A stretch of 64,000 nucleotides of DNA from VXYK01 sp965221585 (GTDB taxonomy: Bacteria; Actinomycetota; Acidimicrobiia; Acidimicrobiales; Aldehydirespiratoraceae), in contig OZ244898.1 in the NCBI GenBank assembly GCA_965221585.1, positions 434,001 to 498,000 on the forward strand, given 5' to 3'. The notes beneath the pieces are model-generated. The model was not told where the DNA came from and made no database searches. It was given only the letters and a program-made list of their open reading frames with translations. Shown here in pieces: positions 53,611-61,779 of the stretch (position 1 is the stretch's first letter; every line of letters starts with the position of its first letter). Made by a program: the position numbers and the translations under genes.

Positions 53611-54693
53611 AGCCACGACTCGGGACTCCGCGGCAGGCAGCGGGGCGTCGGAGCGGAACCAGCGCAGGCTCAGAGACCCTTTGGGATTGCCGGCAGTATC
53701 GAGCCAGTTGGGGACGCCGGGATCGGAATGTGCGACTACGACTCGCACCGAACCGTCGTCGCGTCGCTCAGCGGTCTCCTTGTTGATGACTGCGGGTCGG
53801 GTCAGCCAGTCGACGGTCTCTCCCCAGTGAGTGATCAGCACCACTCCCCAGTAGTCGGCTCCGGCTGACGGGTCGAAGTCGATCACCAGTGCCTCGTCGG
53901 GGCCCAGTTGCCAGTCGCCCGAGAAGTAACGCACATTCTCGGGCGTGTGTATGTCGCCATCGTCCGGCAGCGGGGCGAACGTGTTGACGGGCGCGAACTG
54001 ATGCCCCTGGGATGCGAACTGCCCCCACCAGTGGAATGATCCGACGGCGTGCAGCGCGGCGAGTTCGAGCTTCCGGGCCAGGGACTCGGGGGTGACCATC
54101 GGCGTGGGGTCCGCCGCCGGGATCGCTTCTATCGTCGGGTGTGGATGAGCCAGGCGGACCTGCAGATCGGTGAAGTAGGTGCGGATCAGTACCGAGGATG
54201 AATCGGGGTCCAGTCGCATCTGGTTGGGATCGGCAGGGTCTGGGTCGGCGGTCAACAGCAGTTCGTAGCTGCCGTCGGCATCGATGCGCAGAGTGGTGTC
54301 CTCCACCGCGCTGACCAGTCGCCGACCTCCGCTGTTCGCTCCGAAATCTCCGGCGTAGACGCCAACCTCGACGGCCACAGTGCCGGCTGCTGAACCTCTG
54401 ATCCGATAGGACCGGTCGCCGCTCACCACGGCAGAAAAGTAGGTCTGATCAGGGTTGTCGCCCATGTACTTCCGGATCGGCGTCTGCACGTCCACGAACG
54501 CGGGCCGGGCCGGGTCGCCACGCTCCAGGCAGCGTTCCAGCGAGAACGTCAGGTATCGGCTCAGCGTGCGAATCCCCTCCGCACGGACGTTGGGGTGATC
54601 GGGTGCCCCCGGTGAGAGGACCATTTCCCCGGCATCGGCCATGGCCTCACAGAATGCTCGCCACGCGGCGACCGACGGGTCTTGGCTGGTCAC
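53584..54693 (-). CDS. DUF1214/DUF1254-type protein
   Basis: A 369-residue protein. The C-terminal part, 'RYFSGDWQLGPDEALVIDFDPSAGADYWGVVLITHWGETVDW', and an ending in 'LSLRWFRSDAPLP' resemble DUF1214 proteins. The N-terminus ('WRAFCEAMADAGEMVLSPGAPDHPN') fits small cytoplasmic relatives found near acyl-CoA or steroid genes. Function unknown. The GTG at 54693 follows GGAGGTGTGAC and overlaps the upstream stop (GTGA), so this is the last gene of a TetR-led operon. Confidence 0.75.
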   Translation of the reverse strand: MTSQDPSVAAWRAFCEAMADAGEMVLSPGAPDHPNVRAEGIRTLSRYLTFSLERCLERGDPARPAFVDVQTPIRKYMGDNPDQTYFSAVVSGDRSYRIRGSAAGTVAVEVGVYAGDFGANSGGRRLVSAVEDTTLRIDADGSYELLLTADPDPADPNQMRLDPDSSSVLIRTYFTDLQVRLAHPHPTIEAIPAADPTPMVTPESLARKLELAALHAVGSFHWWGQFASQGHQFAPVNTFAPLPDDGDIHTPENVRYFSGDWQLGPDEALVIDFDPSAGADYWGVVLITHWGETVDWLTRPAVINKETAERRDDGSVRVVVAHSDPGVPNWLDTAGNPKGSLSLRWFRSDAPLPAAESRVVALGQVAALD

Positions 54694-56057
54694 GTCACAC
54701 CTCCGGGTTCGCTGGAGAACGTTTGGATCCGATGATGGTGGGTCATCGCCGAACCGGGTGGGCCCAACAGCATGTGGGCGCGCAGGTTGCGGCGGTGAAA
54801 CAACTTCAACAACTCCTCGTCGTGCTCGCTGTTGTCGGCGTTGGCGAGCACGAAGCGTTCGAGTTCGGCCTCGCCTTCTCGCCAGTCCTCGGGTCTGTGG
54901 CCGACAAGGCGCTGAAGATCGTCGAGGTTGGCCTGTGCGGTGGCGTCGCCGATCTCGTCGATGCGTTGCAGGTGACGGGCCAACCGGAAAGCAGTGCGGA
55001 TCTGGTGGCGCTGTACCTCGTCGTCGATCTGTTGTGTGCGCAGCATGCCCACGAGGTGTTGATGGGCCGCGGCCGCCTGTGAGTCGGTGGGCTCGGGCAT
55101 CTGCACTTCGGGCAACTCGATATCGAGGATCTCGGCGAGTGCTTCGGTGGCGAACAGGTTGGTTTCGTAACACCATTGCAGGTTGGTCATCAGGTCCGAG
55201 GCGGCAGGAGGCTCTTTGATGGCTGCGCTGAACGCCAGTTGGTTGGTGAGCGTGAAGGCAAAATGGTGGCGCTGAATCGCCGCCACGTCTATCGGTTCGC
55301 CTCGCAGTTCCTCGTATCGGGTATAGAGCGCGTTCATGTCGCCGTAGCCGACGATGGTGTCGCGCATACGCCAAGCGGCGAGGTCCATCATGGGGTCGCC
55401 GACGTGCCCGATCTCCAAGTCTAGCAGGGCGACGATCTTGCCCTCCGCGTGATGAAACTGACCCGAGTCCCACACCACGGGAGCTTCACGTCCCTTGGAG
55501 TCGGGCGGGTTGCGCCTCAGCCAGCCGAGACAGAACTCGAGGAATGGATCGGGATGCACTTTCTGGGATCTGTAGACCTCTTCGTATCGGGCCAGCCCCA
55601 CTGTTCCCGACCCGGACGGATCGGCAGCTCGGATGATTCCGGCAGCGGAGAAGGGATCCGGGTCGAGGGAATGGAGTCGGGCAAGATGCCCCAGGTAGTC
55701 GTCAACAGCTGCCGTCCGCTCCTCGTCGGGGGTGTCTGGGAAGTGTTCCTGGCCGCCGACCCGGTCCATGACGTAAGCGTGAGGCGTGTCGATCATTCCG
55801 TAGACCCTGGCGACGGGGATGCCGTGCTCGTCGAGCATCGACTGGAAGCGCATCTCATGGTTGAGCGGGAAGATCAGCGGCATGTCGGAGCGCTCGGCCC
55901 GCACGCACAGTTCCAGCGTCTCACCGTCACGCTCGAGGTCGGCGAACCACACGGGCCGCCAACGCGCCTGTTGCTTGATCTCTACGACCCTGCCGCCGAG
56001 CTCGCGCTCAAGCCAGGCCACGATCTGCCCAGTGTGTTCAGGCGCAGGAACATACAT
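54690..56057 (-). CDS. Phosphotransferase (aminoglycoside/choline kinase fold)
   Basis: A 455-residue protein of the APH/choline-kinase superfamily, in the branch often found with acyl-CoA genes (ACAD10/11-like). Residues about 10-300 form the kinase: 'ELCVRAERSDMPLIFPLNHEMRFQSMLDEHGIPVARVYG' and the catalytic/metal region 'VVWDSGQFHHAEGKIVALLDLEIGHVGDPMMDLAAW'. The usual HGD triplet is replaced by 'WDS', which keeps the Asp. The C-terminal 150 residues are helical. ATG 56057 is used. Overlaps the downstream gene by 4 bp. Confidence 0.82.
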   Translation of the reverse strand: MYVPAPEHTGQIVAWLERELGGRVVEIKQQARWRPVWFADLERDGETLELCVRAERSDMPLIFPLNHEMRFQSMLDEHGIPVARVYGMIDTPHAYVMDRVGGQEHFPDTPDEERTAAVDDYLGHLARLHSLDPDPFSAAGIIRAADPSGSGTVGLARYEEVYRSQKVHPDPFLEFCLGWLRRNPPDSKGREAPVVWDSGQFHHAEGKIVALLDLEIGHVGDPMMDLAAWRMRDTIVGYGDMNALYTRYEELRGEPIDVAAIQRHHFAFTLTNQLAFSAAIKEPPAASDLMTNLQWCYETNLFATEALAEILDIELPEVQMPEPTDSQAAAAHQHLVGMLRTQQIDDEVQRHQIRTAFRLARHLQRIDEIGDATAQANLDDLQRLVGHRPEDWREGEAELERFVLANADNSEHDEELLKLFHRRNLRAHMLLGPPGSAMTHHHRIQTFSSEPGGVT

Positions 56058-56092
56058 CGATTCGACGTTACCCGAGTCTGTGGCAGCGCCTC

Positions 56093-56932
56093 TCAGCGGG
56101 TGGTGAAGACTCCGGCGTCGAAGACGACCCGGTCGCCGACCCGGGTCTGGAACAGGGTGCGACCGTTCACATCCCACATGTGAACGTCGAGCCGCTCGCC
56201 GGGAATCACCGGTGACTTGAAGCGTCCGCCCATCGATCCGAAGCGGCTGGTGTCACCCCCGCAGCGTCCGTGAAGCAATGCCCTTCCCGTGAAGCCGAAG
56301 GTGCAGAGTCCGTGCAGGATCGGCTTGTCGAAACCGGCCATTGCCGCGAAGGAGGGGTCACTGTGAAGCGGGTTGCGGTCGCCGTTGAGGCGGTACAGCA
56401 GGGCTTGATCGGTGCGAGTGTCGTAGCCGACCACGGTGTCGGCGGCGCGATCTGGAACCGCCCAGTCACTGGACGGCCCACGGTCGCCGCCCCAGCCGCC
56501 TTCACCAGATATGAACAGCCCGGATCGGCTGGTCCACAGTGGCTCCCCGGAAGTATCGGTGACGGTCGTTTCGAGACGCACCAGTGCGGCCTTGCCCTTG
56601 TCGTAGATGGCTGCAACCTTGCCGATGCCGATGGCCGAGCCCTCAGCCGCCAGGGTCTGGTGCAGTTCAATCTCCTGTTCGCCGTGCAGCAGGGCCGCGA
56701 GGTTGTAGTCGCCGAACTTCGGCATCTGGCCAGCGCCCATGACCACGACCTGGGTGGGTAGCGCCACCTGTTGGCAGTCCTTGGTGTTCTCGGTGGTGAA
56801 CTCCAACTCGAAGCCGGTCGGGTCGGTCACCCCGGCACCGACCCCGAGGGCGTAGAGCAGGCTGTCGCTCGAGGACCAGGTGAATTCTCTCGGCTCGCTG
56901 GTGTTGCCGACGGCGTCGGGGTCGATTGGCAT
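56093..56932 (-). CDS. MaoC-family enoyl-CoA hydratase
   Basis: A 279-residue double hot-dog protein. The C-terminal domain has the hydratase-2 motif 'YRLNGDRNPLHSDPSFAAMAGFDKPILHGLCTFG', in which Asp and His are catalytic; the N-terminal half is the substrate-binding hot dog. This is the form that hydrates 2-enoyl-CoA during breakdown of fatty acids or sterol side chains. It follows the TetR gene by 21 bp and leads the lipid-type operon. Confidence 0.93.
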   Translation of the reverse strand: MPIDPDAVGNTSEPREFTWSSSDSLLYALGVGAGVTDPTGFELEFTTENTKDCQQVALPTQVVVMGAGQMPKFGDYNLAALLHGEQEIELHQTLAAEGSAIGIGKVAAIYDKGKAALVRLETTVTDTSGEPLWTSRSGLFISGEGGWGGDRGPSSDWAVPDRAADTVVGYDTRTDQALLYRLNGDRNPLHSDPSFAAMAGFDKPILHGLCTFGFTGRALLHGRCGGDTSRFGSMGGRFKSPVIPGERLDVHMWDVNGRTLFQTRVGDRVVFDAGVFTTR

Positions 56933-56953
56933 TGCTGTTTCTCCTGTCGTGGG

Positions 56954-57577
56954 TTATTCGATGGGCGCGTGCAGCGTTGCCATCGCAACTGTTGTTAGTC
57001 GGTTCTGGGTCCGCTGCTCGACTCGAGCGCTGGTGGCCACCGATGTGATCATGCCGATAGTTGCCGTGACCAGCAGGTTGGCCTGTTCGGCTGTCAGCTC
57101 GGGCCGAACCGATACCAGCACGGCGCTCCAGTCGTTGATCCAGGCTCGCAGGCGTCTCGTCATTGGGGAGCGGCGCTCCGCGGAGAGGTGCCGGGCTTCG
57201 CTGTTCCATACCGCGATGAGTGCACTGCGGCGCAGGGCGGTGCGGATGTAGGCGTTGACGTAGCGTTCGAGCAGCGATTCGTCCTGTGTCGCCGGTGAGG
57301 TCCGGATCGCCTCGTGGACTTCGTCAGCAGCAAGAATCATCGCCTCGATCAGAATCTCCTCCTTGGAGGAGAAGTGGCGGTAGATGGCGGGTCCGCTCAC
57401 GTCCACCGCAGCGCCGATGTCGTCAACGCTGGTGGCTGGATAGCCCCGTTCATGAAACAGCTGTATCGCCGCTTCGAGAATCAGGGCCCGGCGGTTCGGG
57501 GGCCGGCGGTTGGGTTGGTCGGCAACCGCAGGGCCTTCGCCTGCTTCGGTTGTTCTGGCGACAGCTGTTCGAGACAT
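56954..57577 (-). CDS. TetR-family transcriptional regulator
   Basis: A 207-residue regulator. The helix-turn-helix is 'ILEAAIQLFHERGYPATSVDDIGAAVDVSGPAIYRHFSSKEEIL' near residues 32-76; the rest is a helical ligand domain. It lies first in a unit with the hydratase, phosphotransferase and DUF1214-type genes, so it probably controls them in response to an acyl-CoA-like ligand. A palindrome overlaps its own start codon. Confidence 0.94.
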   Translation of the reverse strand: MSRTAVARTTEAGEGPAVADQPNRRPPNRRALILEAAIQLFHERGYPATSVDDIGAAVDVSGPAIYRHFSSKEEILIEAMILAADEVHEAIRTSPATQDESLLERYVNAYIRTALRRSALIAVWNSEARHLSAERRSPMTRRLRAWINDWSAVLVSVRPELTAEQANLLVTATIGMITSVATSARVEQRTQNRLTTVAMATLHAPIE

Positions 57578-57596
57578 TGTTAGCCAACGTTAACAA
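57577..57596. promoter_or_regulatory. Candidate TetR operator at its own gene start
   Basis: TTGTTA (57577-57582) and TAACAA (57591-57596) form an inverted repeat with an 8-bp centre. It overlaps the ATG of the TetR gene, as an autoregulatory operator on a leaderless or near-leaderless promoter would. Confidence 0.55.
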
Positions 57597-57663
57597 GATC
57601 ACGGCAGCTAGTGAACAAGCAGCGGCTGAGTGTGGGGGAGTTCGGACGGGTTAGGGTTTCGCC

Positions 57664-59703
57664 ATGGTCCTCCGTCGGCGCCGACGCCGAATTCGTCGCA
57701 AGCCACCACATTTCCGCTACTCGGCGTGGGACGGCACACAGAGCGCCTTCGAACTCGACGCTGATCGCCTGTTCGATGAGTTGGCGGACGACCTGCTGTA
57801 TCACGGCGATGTCAACAATGCCCTGCGCCGGATCATGCAGGGTGGAATGACCGACCGCGATGGACGCAGTCTCCAAGGGATCCGCGAGATGCTCGACCGG
57901 CTGCGCGAACGCCGCCGCGAGATACTTGATCAGCACGACCTCGGCGGCGTGTTCGATGAGATATCGGACGCGCTCAACGAAGTTGTCGAAACTGAGCGCA
58001 GGGCTCTGCAGGACATGGTTGAACAGGCGAGCGCGTCGGGTGACGAACGGCGTTCGGAGCTTGCCAGTGACTCGGCGACGATGAAGAACATGGAACTCGA
58101 CATGCTGCCGCCGGACCTGGCAGGCAAGGTCAAAGGCCTCCAGAACTACGAGTTCGAGAGCGCGCAGGCGCAGCAACAGTTCGAGGAACTCATGGACCGG
58201 CTGCGCGAGCAACTTATGCAACAGCAGCTCGACCAGATGGCCGAGGGCGTCAATGACATGTCGCAACAGGACATGGACCGCCTCAAGGACATGCTGGCCG
58301 AACTCAACCACATGCTCGAACAGCGGGCCAACGGCGAGGTTCCCGACTTCGAAGGCTTCATGGAGCGTTTCGGCGACTTCTTCCCGGAGAACCCGAGATC
58401 ACTCGATGAGCTGCTCGAAGTGATGGCGCAACGGATGGCGCAGGCGCAACAGATGATGAACTCGATGACGCCGGAGCAGCGAGCGCAGCTACAAGCTCTG
58501 AGCGACCAGCTGATGGAGGACATGGATCTGCGCTGGCAGATGGATCAACTCGCAGGCAATCTACGCGATCAGTTCCCGCAGATGGGATGGAACCAGTCCT
58601 ACGACTTCGAGGGCACGGACCCGCTCGACATGTCTTCGGCCATGGAGATGATGGGCGAGCTTGGGGACATCGATCAGCTCGACAATCTCCTGCGTGGCGC
58701 CAACAACCCCGGTGCGTTGGCGGAGGTCGACATCGACCGTGCCCGGGACCTGCTCGGCGAAGAGTCAGCCGAGAGCCTCGAACGGATGGCGGAGCTGGCG
58801 CGCCTGCTGGAGGAGGCTGGACTCATCGAGAACACCGAGGGTCGCTATGAACTCACGCCGCGGGCTATTCGCAAGATCGGCCACGGTGCGCTTGAGGAGA
58901 TCTTCAAGCGCATGTCCGAAGACATGATGGGGCAGCACTCGCTGTCGGAGGCCGGGCTGGGCCACGAACGCGAGTATGAGACCAAACCCTACGAGTACGG
59001 TGACGCATTCAATCTCGATATTGGGCAGACGCTGCGCAATGCGATCTCCCGCACCGGCGGCGGTGTCCCGGTTCGCCTCCACCCCGACGACTTCGAAATC
59101 GAACGAACCGAGCAGCAGGTTAGATCCGCGACGGTGTTGATGCTTGACGTGTCGATGTCGATGGCGATGCGCGACAACTTCCTGCCGGCCAAGAAGGTGA
59201 CCATGGCGCTGCACTCGTTGATCTCAGCTCAGTACCCTCGGGACTTTCTCGGCATGGTGTCGTTCTCGGAGGTGGCTCGGGAGTTCAACGCGAGCACCCT
59301 GCCGCAACTCTCCTGGGACTATGTCTACGGCACGAACATGCAGCACAGCTTCCAGATCGCCCGCAAGATGCTTGCCCGCCAAACCGGGACCAAGCAGATC
59401 ATCATGATCACCGACGGTGAGCCGACGGCTCACATCACCGGTTCGGGTCAGCCGTACTTCAACTATCCGCCGTCGCGGACCACGGTCGATCTGACGTTGG
59501 CGGAAGTGGTGAGGTGCACCCGCGAGGACATCCGCATCAATACTTTCGTATTGGATGTGACTCCGTATCTGCGCGGTTTCGTGTCTGAGATTTCCAGGTT
59601 GAACGGTGGTCGCGCCTTCTTCACGACCAACCAGGACCTTGGCAACTACGTGCTCCACGACTTTGTGGACAATCGGCGCAGCATCGTCCGCGCGCGGCGC
59701 TGA
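57664..59703 (+). CDS. VWA-domain protein with long helical N-terminal region
   Basis: A 679-residue protein. The N-terminus is very Arg-rich (MVLRRRRRRIRRK). Residues about 60-420 are Gln/Met/Glu-rich helices and coiled coil. Residues about 485-660 are a von Willebrand A domain: the MIDAS motif 'MLDVSMSMAMRDNF' (D-x-S-x-S), 'GTNMQHSFQIA' with the Thr, and 'IIMITDGEPTAH' with the Asp. Such proteins pair with MoxR-type ATPases (candidate at 51530-52942). No transmembrane helix is evident, so it is cytoplasmic. Confidence 0.88.
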   Translation: MVLRRRRRRIRRKPPHFRYSAWDGTQSAFELDADRLFDELADDLLYHGDVNNALRRIMQGGMTDRDGRSLQGIREMLDRLRERRREILDQHDLGGVFDEISDALNEVVETERRALQDMVEQASASGDERRSELASDSATMKNMELDMLPPDLAGKVKGLQNYEFESAQAQQQFEELMDRLREQLMQQQLDQMAEGVNDMSQQDMDRLKDMLAELNHMLEQRANGEVPDFEGFMERFGDFFPENPRSLDELLEVMAQRMAQAQQMMNSMTPEQRAQLQALSDQLMEDMDLRWQMDQLAGNLRDQFPQMGWNQSYDFEGTDPLDMSSAMEMMGELGDIDQLDNLLRGANNPGALAEVDIDRARDLLGEESAESLERMAELARLLEEAGLIENTEGRYELTPRAIRKIGHGALEEIFKRMSEDMMGQHSLSEAGLGHEREYETKPYEYGDAFNLDIGQTLRNAISRTGGGVPVRLHPDDFEIERTEQQVRSATVLMLDVSMSMAMRDNFLPAKKVTMALHSLISAQYPRDFLGMVSFSEVAREFNASTLPQLSWDYVYGTNMQHSFQIARKMLARQTGTKQIIMITDGEPTAHITGSGQPYFNYPPSRTTVDLTLAEVVRCTREDIRINTFVLDVTPYLRGFVSEISRLNGGRAFFTTNQDLGNYVLHDFVDNRRSIVRARR

Positions 59704-59814
59704 CGTTTGCACGTTGAAAGGCGCCTGACAGGGCCAGCAGCTGAATCCAGGGCTCGATTTTTGGCGCGTTTAAGAAAAAATTGACGGGAATATGCGCCAC
59801 GGGCTTTACAATTG

Positions 59815-59893
59815 GGAATCACAGTGTTGTAATTCCAGTGGTGCTACTAGTGGGATTGAAACTAACACAGGTCCAATTGCTGCGGAGGGACCC
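59815..59893 (+). promoter_or_regulatory. Upstream region of the second whiB
   Basis: AT-rich for this genome. GGAAT (59815-59819) and ATTCC (59832-59836) form an imperfect inverted repeat around CACAGTGTTGTA. The ribosome-binding site is GGAGGGA just before the ATG. I cannot assign a regulator. Confidence 0.35.
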
Positions 59894-60169
59894 ATGGCCG
59901 TTTTCGACATAGAGCCCGAAGAGTTGGTCTGGCAGAACTACGCCAACTGCCTCGGGGTCGACCCCGACCTGTTCTTCCCCGAGCGTGGCGCCTCGACGCG
60001 GGAGGCCAAAGAAGTGTGCCGTGGCTGCGTCGTCCAAGACGAATGCCTTGAGTTCGCGCTCAGCAACGGAGAGAAGTTCGGCATCTGGGGCGGGAAGAGC
60101 GAACGTGAACGCCGCAGGGTGCGCCGTCAACGCGCATTGGCCCGGGCCGCTGCCGCCGGCCAGGTTTAG
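59894..60169 (+). CDS. WhiB-family iron-sulfur regulator (WhiB2-like)
   Basis: A 91-residue WhiB protein. The cluster cysteines are C19, C42, C45 and C51 ('CRGCVVQDEC'), followed by 'GIWGGKSERERRRVRRQRALARAAA', a G(I/V)WGG turn and basic tail as in WhiB1/WhiB2-type proteins. It lacks the AT-hook of the whiB7-type gene at 3388. ATG 59894 is chosen over an upstream in-frame ATG because GCGGAGGGACCC precedes it. Likely roles are cell division or development, by family analogy only. Confidence 0.94.
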   Translation: MAVFDIEPEELVWQNYANCLGVDPDLFFPERGASTREAKEVCRGCVVQDECLEFALSNGEKFGIWGGKSERERRRVRRQRALARAAAAGQV

Positions 60170-60248
60170 CACTGATACAGACGGCCGAGTCGTCGACGCG
60201 GTCGCCACAGACTTAGCGAAGGCGCGCAGACTCAGCTAGGCTGAGCGC

Positions 60249-60428
60249 ATGTACGGTTTGATTTCCACCCCGTCCGCGTCTGAACTGATCATCGTTCTGC
60301 TCATCGTCTTGCTGGTGTTCGGCGGGGCCAAACTGCCGAAGCTGGCACGGTCGCTCGGCCAGGCACAAAAAGAGTTCAAGTCAGGGCTGGCTGAGGACAC
60401 AGAGGACGAGTCTTCTTCCTCGAAGTGA
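60249..60428 (+). CDS. tatA: Twin-arginine translocase subunit TatA
   Basis: A 59-residue protein. After a short start (MYGLISTPSASE) comes a transmembrane helix ('LIIVLLIVLLVFGG'), then the hinge and amphipathic helix 'AKLPKLARSLGQAQKEFKSGL', which has the conserved Phe-Gly and Lys-Leu-Pro hinge, and an acidic/Ser tail. This is diagnostic for TatA, which forms the folded-protein export pore with TatC. TatC is not in the window. Stands 80 bp after whiB. Confidence 0.92.
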   Translation: MYGLISTPSASELIIVLLIVLLVFGGAKLPKLARSLGQAQKEFKSGLAEDTEDESSSSK

Positions 60429-60529
60429 TCGCGGGTATAGCGGTCCGATTGCTCCGATAAACTCAATCCAGCGTGGTAATACGCGCACGCTCGAAACTCC
60501 GAGCAAGGATCGACGTCCCAGGAGCAGTG

Positions 60530-60814
60530 ATGACCGAAACCGCAGAGTCCGAATACGACGAGTCGCCCGTAGGTCAAGCGAACATCGTGTATCTCGGGCC
60601 GACCGCTCCGCACTGGGACATCCGCGCCGTCTTCGGCGAGCGGGAACTGATGGACGGGTTCCGGGACCGCGTCAATGCCAGACTGCTGCTGCTTCCACCC
60701 CATGACCCGCAGTTCCGGCGAAATCGCGAAAGGGTCAACCGTGACGGAGAACGCGAGCGCATCGTCGTGGTATGGGACCTCGGCTATCCCGAAGAAGAGG
60801 TGGTAAGGGCGTGA
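60530..60814 (+). CDS. Hypothetical small protein
   Basis: A 94-residue acidic-then-basic protein (MTETAESEYDESPVGQANIVYLGP...). ATG 60530 follows GGAGCAGTG; a longer frame from 60473 lacks a comparable site. The segment 'VYLGPTAPHWDIRAVFGERELMDGFRDRVNARLLLLPPHDPQFRRNRERV' suggests a small globular domain. No family recognised. It precedes the ROK kinase by 29 bp and may be cotranscribed. Confidence 0.65.
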   Translation: MTETAESEYDESPVGQANIVYLGPTAPHWDIRAVFGERELMDGFRDRVNARLLLLPPHDPQFRRNRERVNRDGERERIVVVWDLGYPEEEVVRA

Positions 60815-60843
60815 CCCGTGCGCAGGTTCCTGGAGAACGGTAG

Positions 60844-61779
60844 ATGGCGTCGATCGGCATAGATCTTGGAGGCACCAAGATCTTGGCCGTGCTCGCCGAG
60901 AACGGCGAGGTGCTCGGCAAGCACAAGCTGCCCACGCCGACCGCGGGAGGGCCTCGGGCCATCCTTGAAGCCATGGGCGTCGCTGCTCGTGAGGTCGACC
61001 CGGCCCGCACCGCTGTCGGCATCGGCGTGGGCGTACCCGGTCCGGTGGTACCCGACAGCGGGGTACTTCCGCTGGCCTGCAATCTGAGTGGCTGGACTGA
61101 ACCCGTCGATGTGGCCGGTGAGCTGTCGGATCGATGCAACCGACTACCGGTGTTCGTCGACAACGACTGCAATGTGGCCACCCTCGCCGAACACCAGTTG
61201 GGGGCCGGCCGAGGGGTCGACAACCTCATCGGCGTGTTCTTGGGCACCGGTGTTGGAGCGGGGCTGGTCCTTGATGGTCGACTGCGCCGGGGTCCACACG
61301 GCATGGCAGGGGAGATCGGCCACACCTTCGTTGACTTCGGGGCGAGAGCAGACGGTGAGCACCAGGGCGAGCTTGAGGACTACGCCGGTCGTTCAGCCCT
61401 CGAGCGCCGGGCGCGGGACCTTCATTCCCGAGGCGAGTCCTCGCTGCTGGTCTCGGCGGCGGGCGAAGGTCCTATCAAATCCAAACTCTGGAAGAATGCC
61501 CTCGACAAGGGTGATCAAACAGCGATCCGTCTGATCGAGGTGGCTTCAGAAGCGCTGGCCGCGGCGCTCGCGACGGTAGTCAACCTGCTGGACATCGAGA
61601 TCGTCGTTCTCGGTGGCGGGATGGCCGAGAGGCTCGGCCCGGTGTTTCGGGACGACGTGGCCCAACGGCTCGCGAGCCGCACCTTCGCAGGCCGGGTGGT
61701 GCCGATCCGGACCGCTGAGATCGGTGACAGCAGCGGTGCGCTGGGAGCAGCCCTCCTCGTTGAGGAGGCCCGCTCGTGA
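60844..61779 (+). CDS. ROK-family sugar kinase (glucokinase-like)
   Basis: A 311-residue sugar kinase. 'IGIDLGGTKILAVLAENG' is the phosphate-binding motif; 'VFVDNDCNVATLAE' and 'FLGTGVGAGLVLDGRLRRGPHGMAGEIGH' carry the catalytic Asp and substrate Glu/His. The usual ROK zinc site (Cys-x-Cys-Gly-x2-Gly-Cys) is missing: the segment reads 'FGARADGEHQGELEDYAG', with no cysteines. The 3' end overlaps ppk by 4 bp (GTGA). Either ATP or polyphosphate could be the donor; coupling to ppk makes the latter worth testing. Confidence 0.88.
   Translation: MASIGIDLGGTKILAVLAENGEVLGKHKLPTPTAGGPRAILEAMGVAAREVDPARTAVGIGVGVPGPVVPDSGVLPLACNLSGWTEPVDVAGELSDRCNRLPVFVDNDCNVATLAEHQLGAGRGVDNLIGVFLGTGVGAGLVLDGRLRRGPHGMAGEIGHTFVDFGARADGEHQGELEDYAGRSALERRARDLHSRGESSLLVSAAGEGPIKSKLWKNALDKGDQTAIRLIEVASEALAAALATVVNLLDIEIVVLGGGMAERLGPVFRDDVAQRLASRTFAGRVVPIRTAEIGDSSGALGAALLVEEARS

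Noticed and set aside
57580..58311. A 243-codon minus-strand open frame within the VWA gene
   Set aside because: It lies entirely opposite a well-supported coding region, has repetitive Leu/His/Val composition typical of an antisense frame, and overlaps the TetR operator region.
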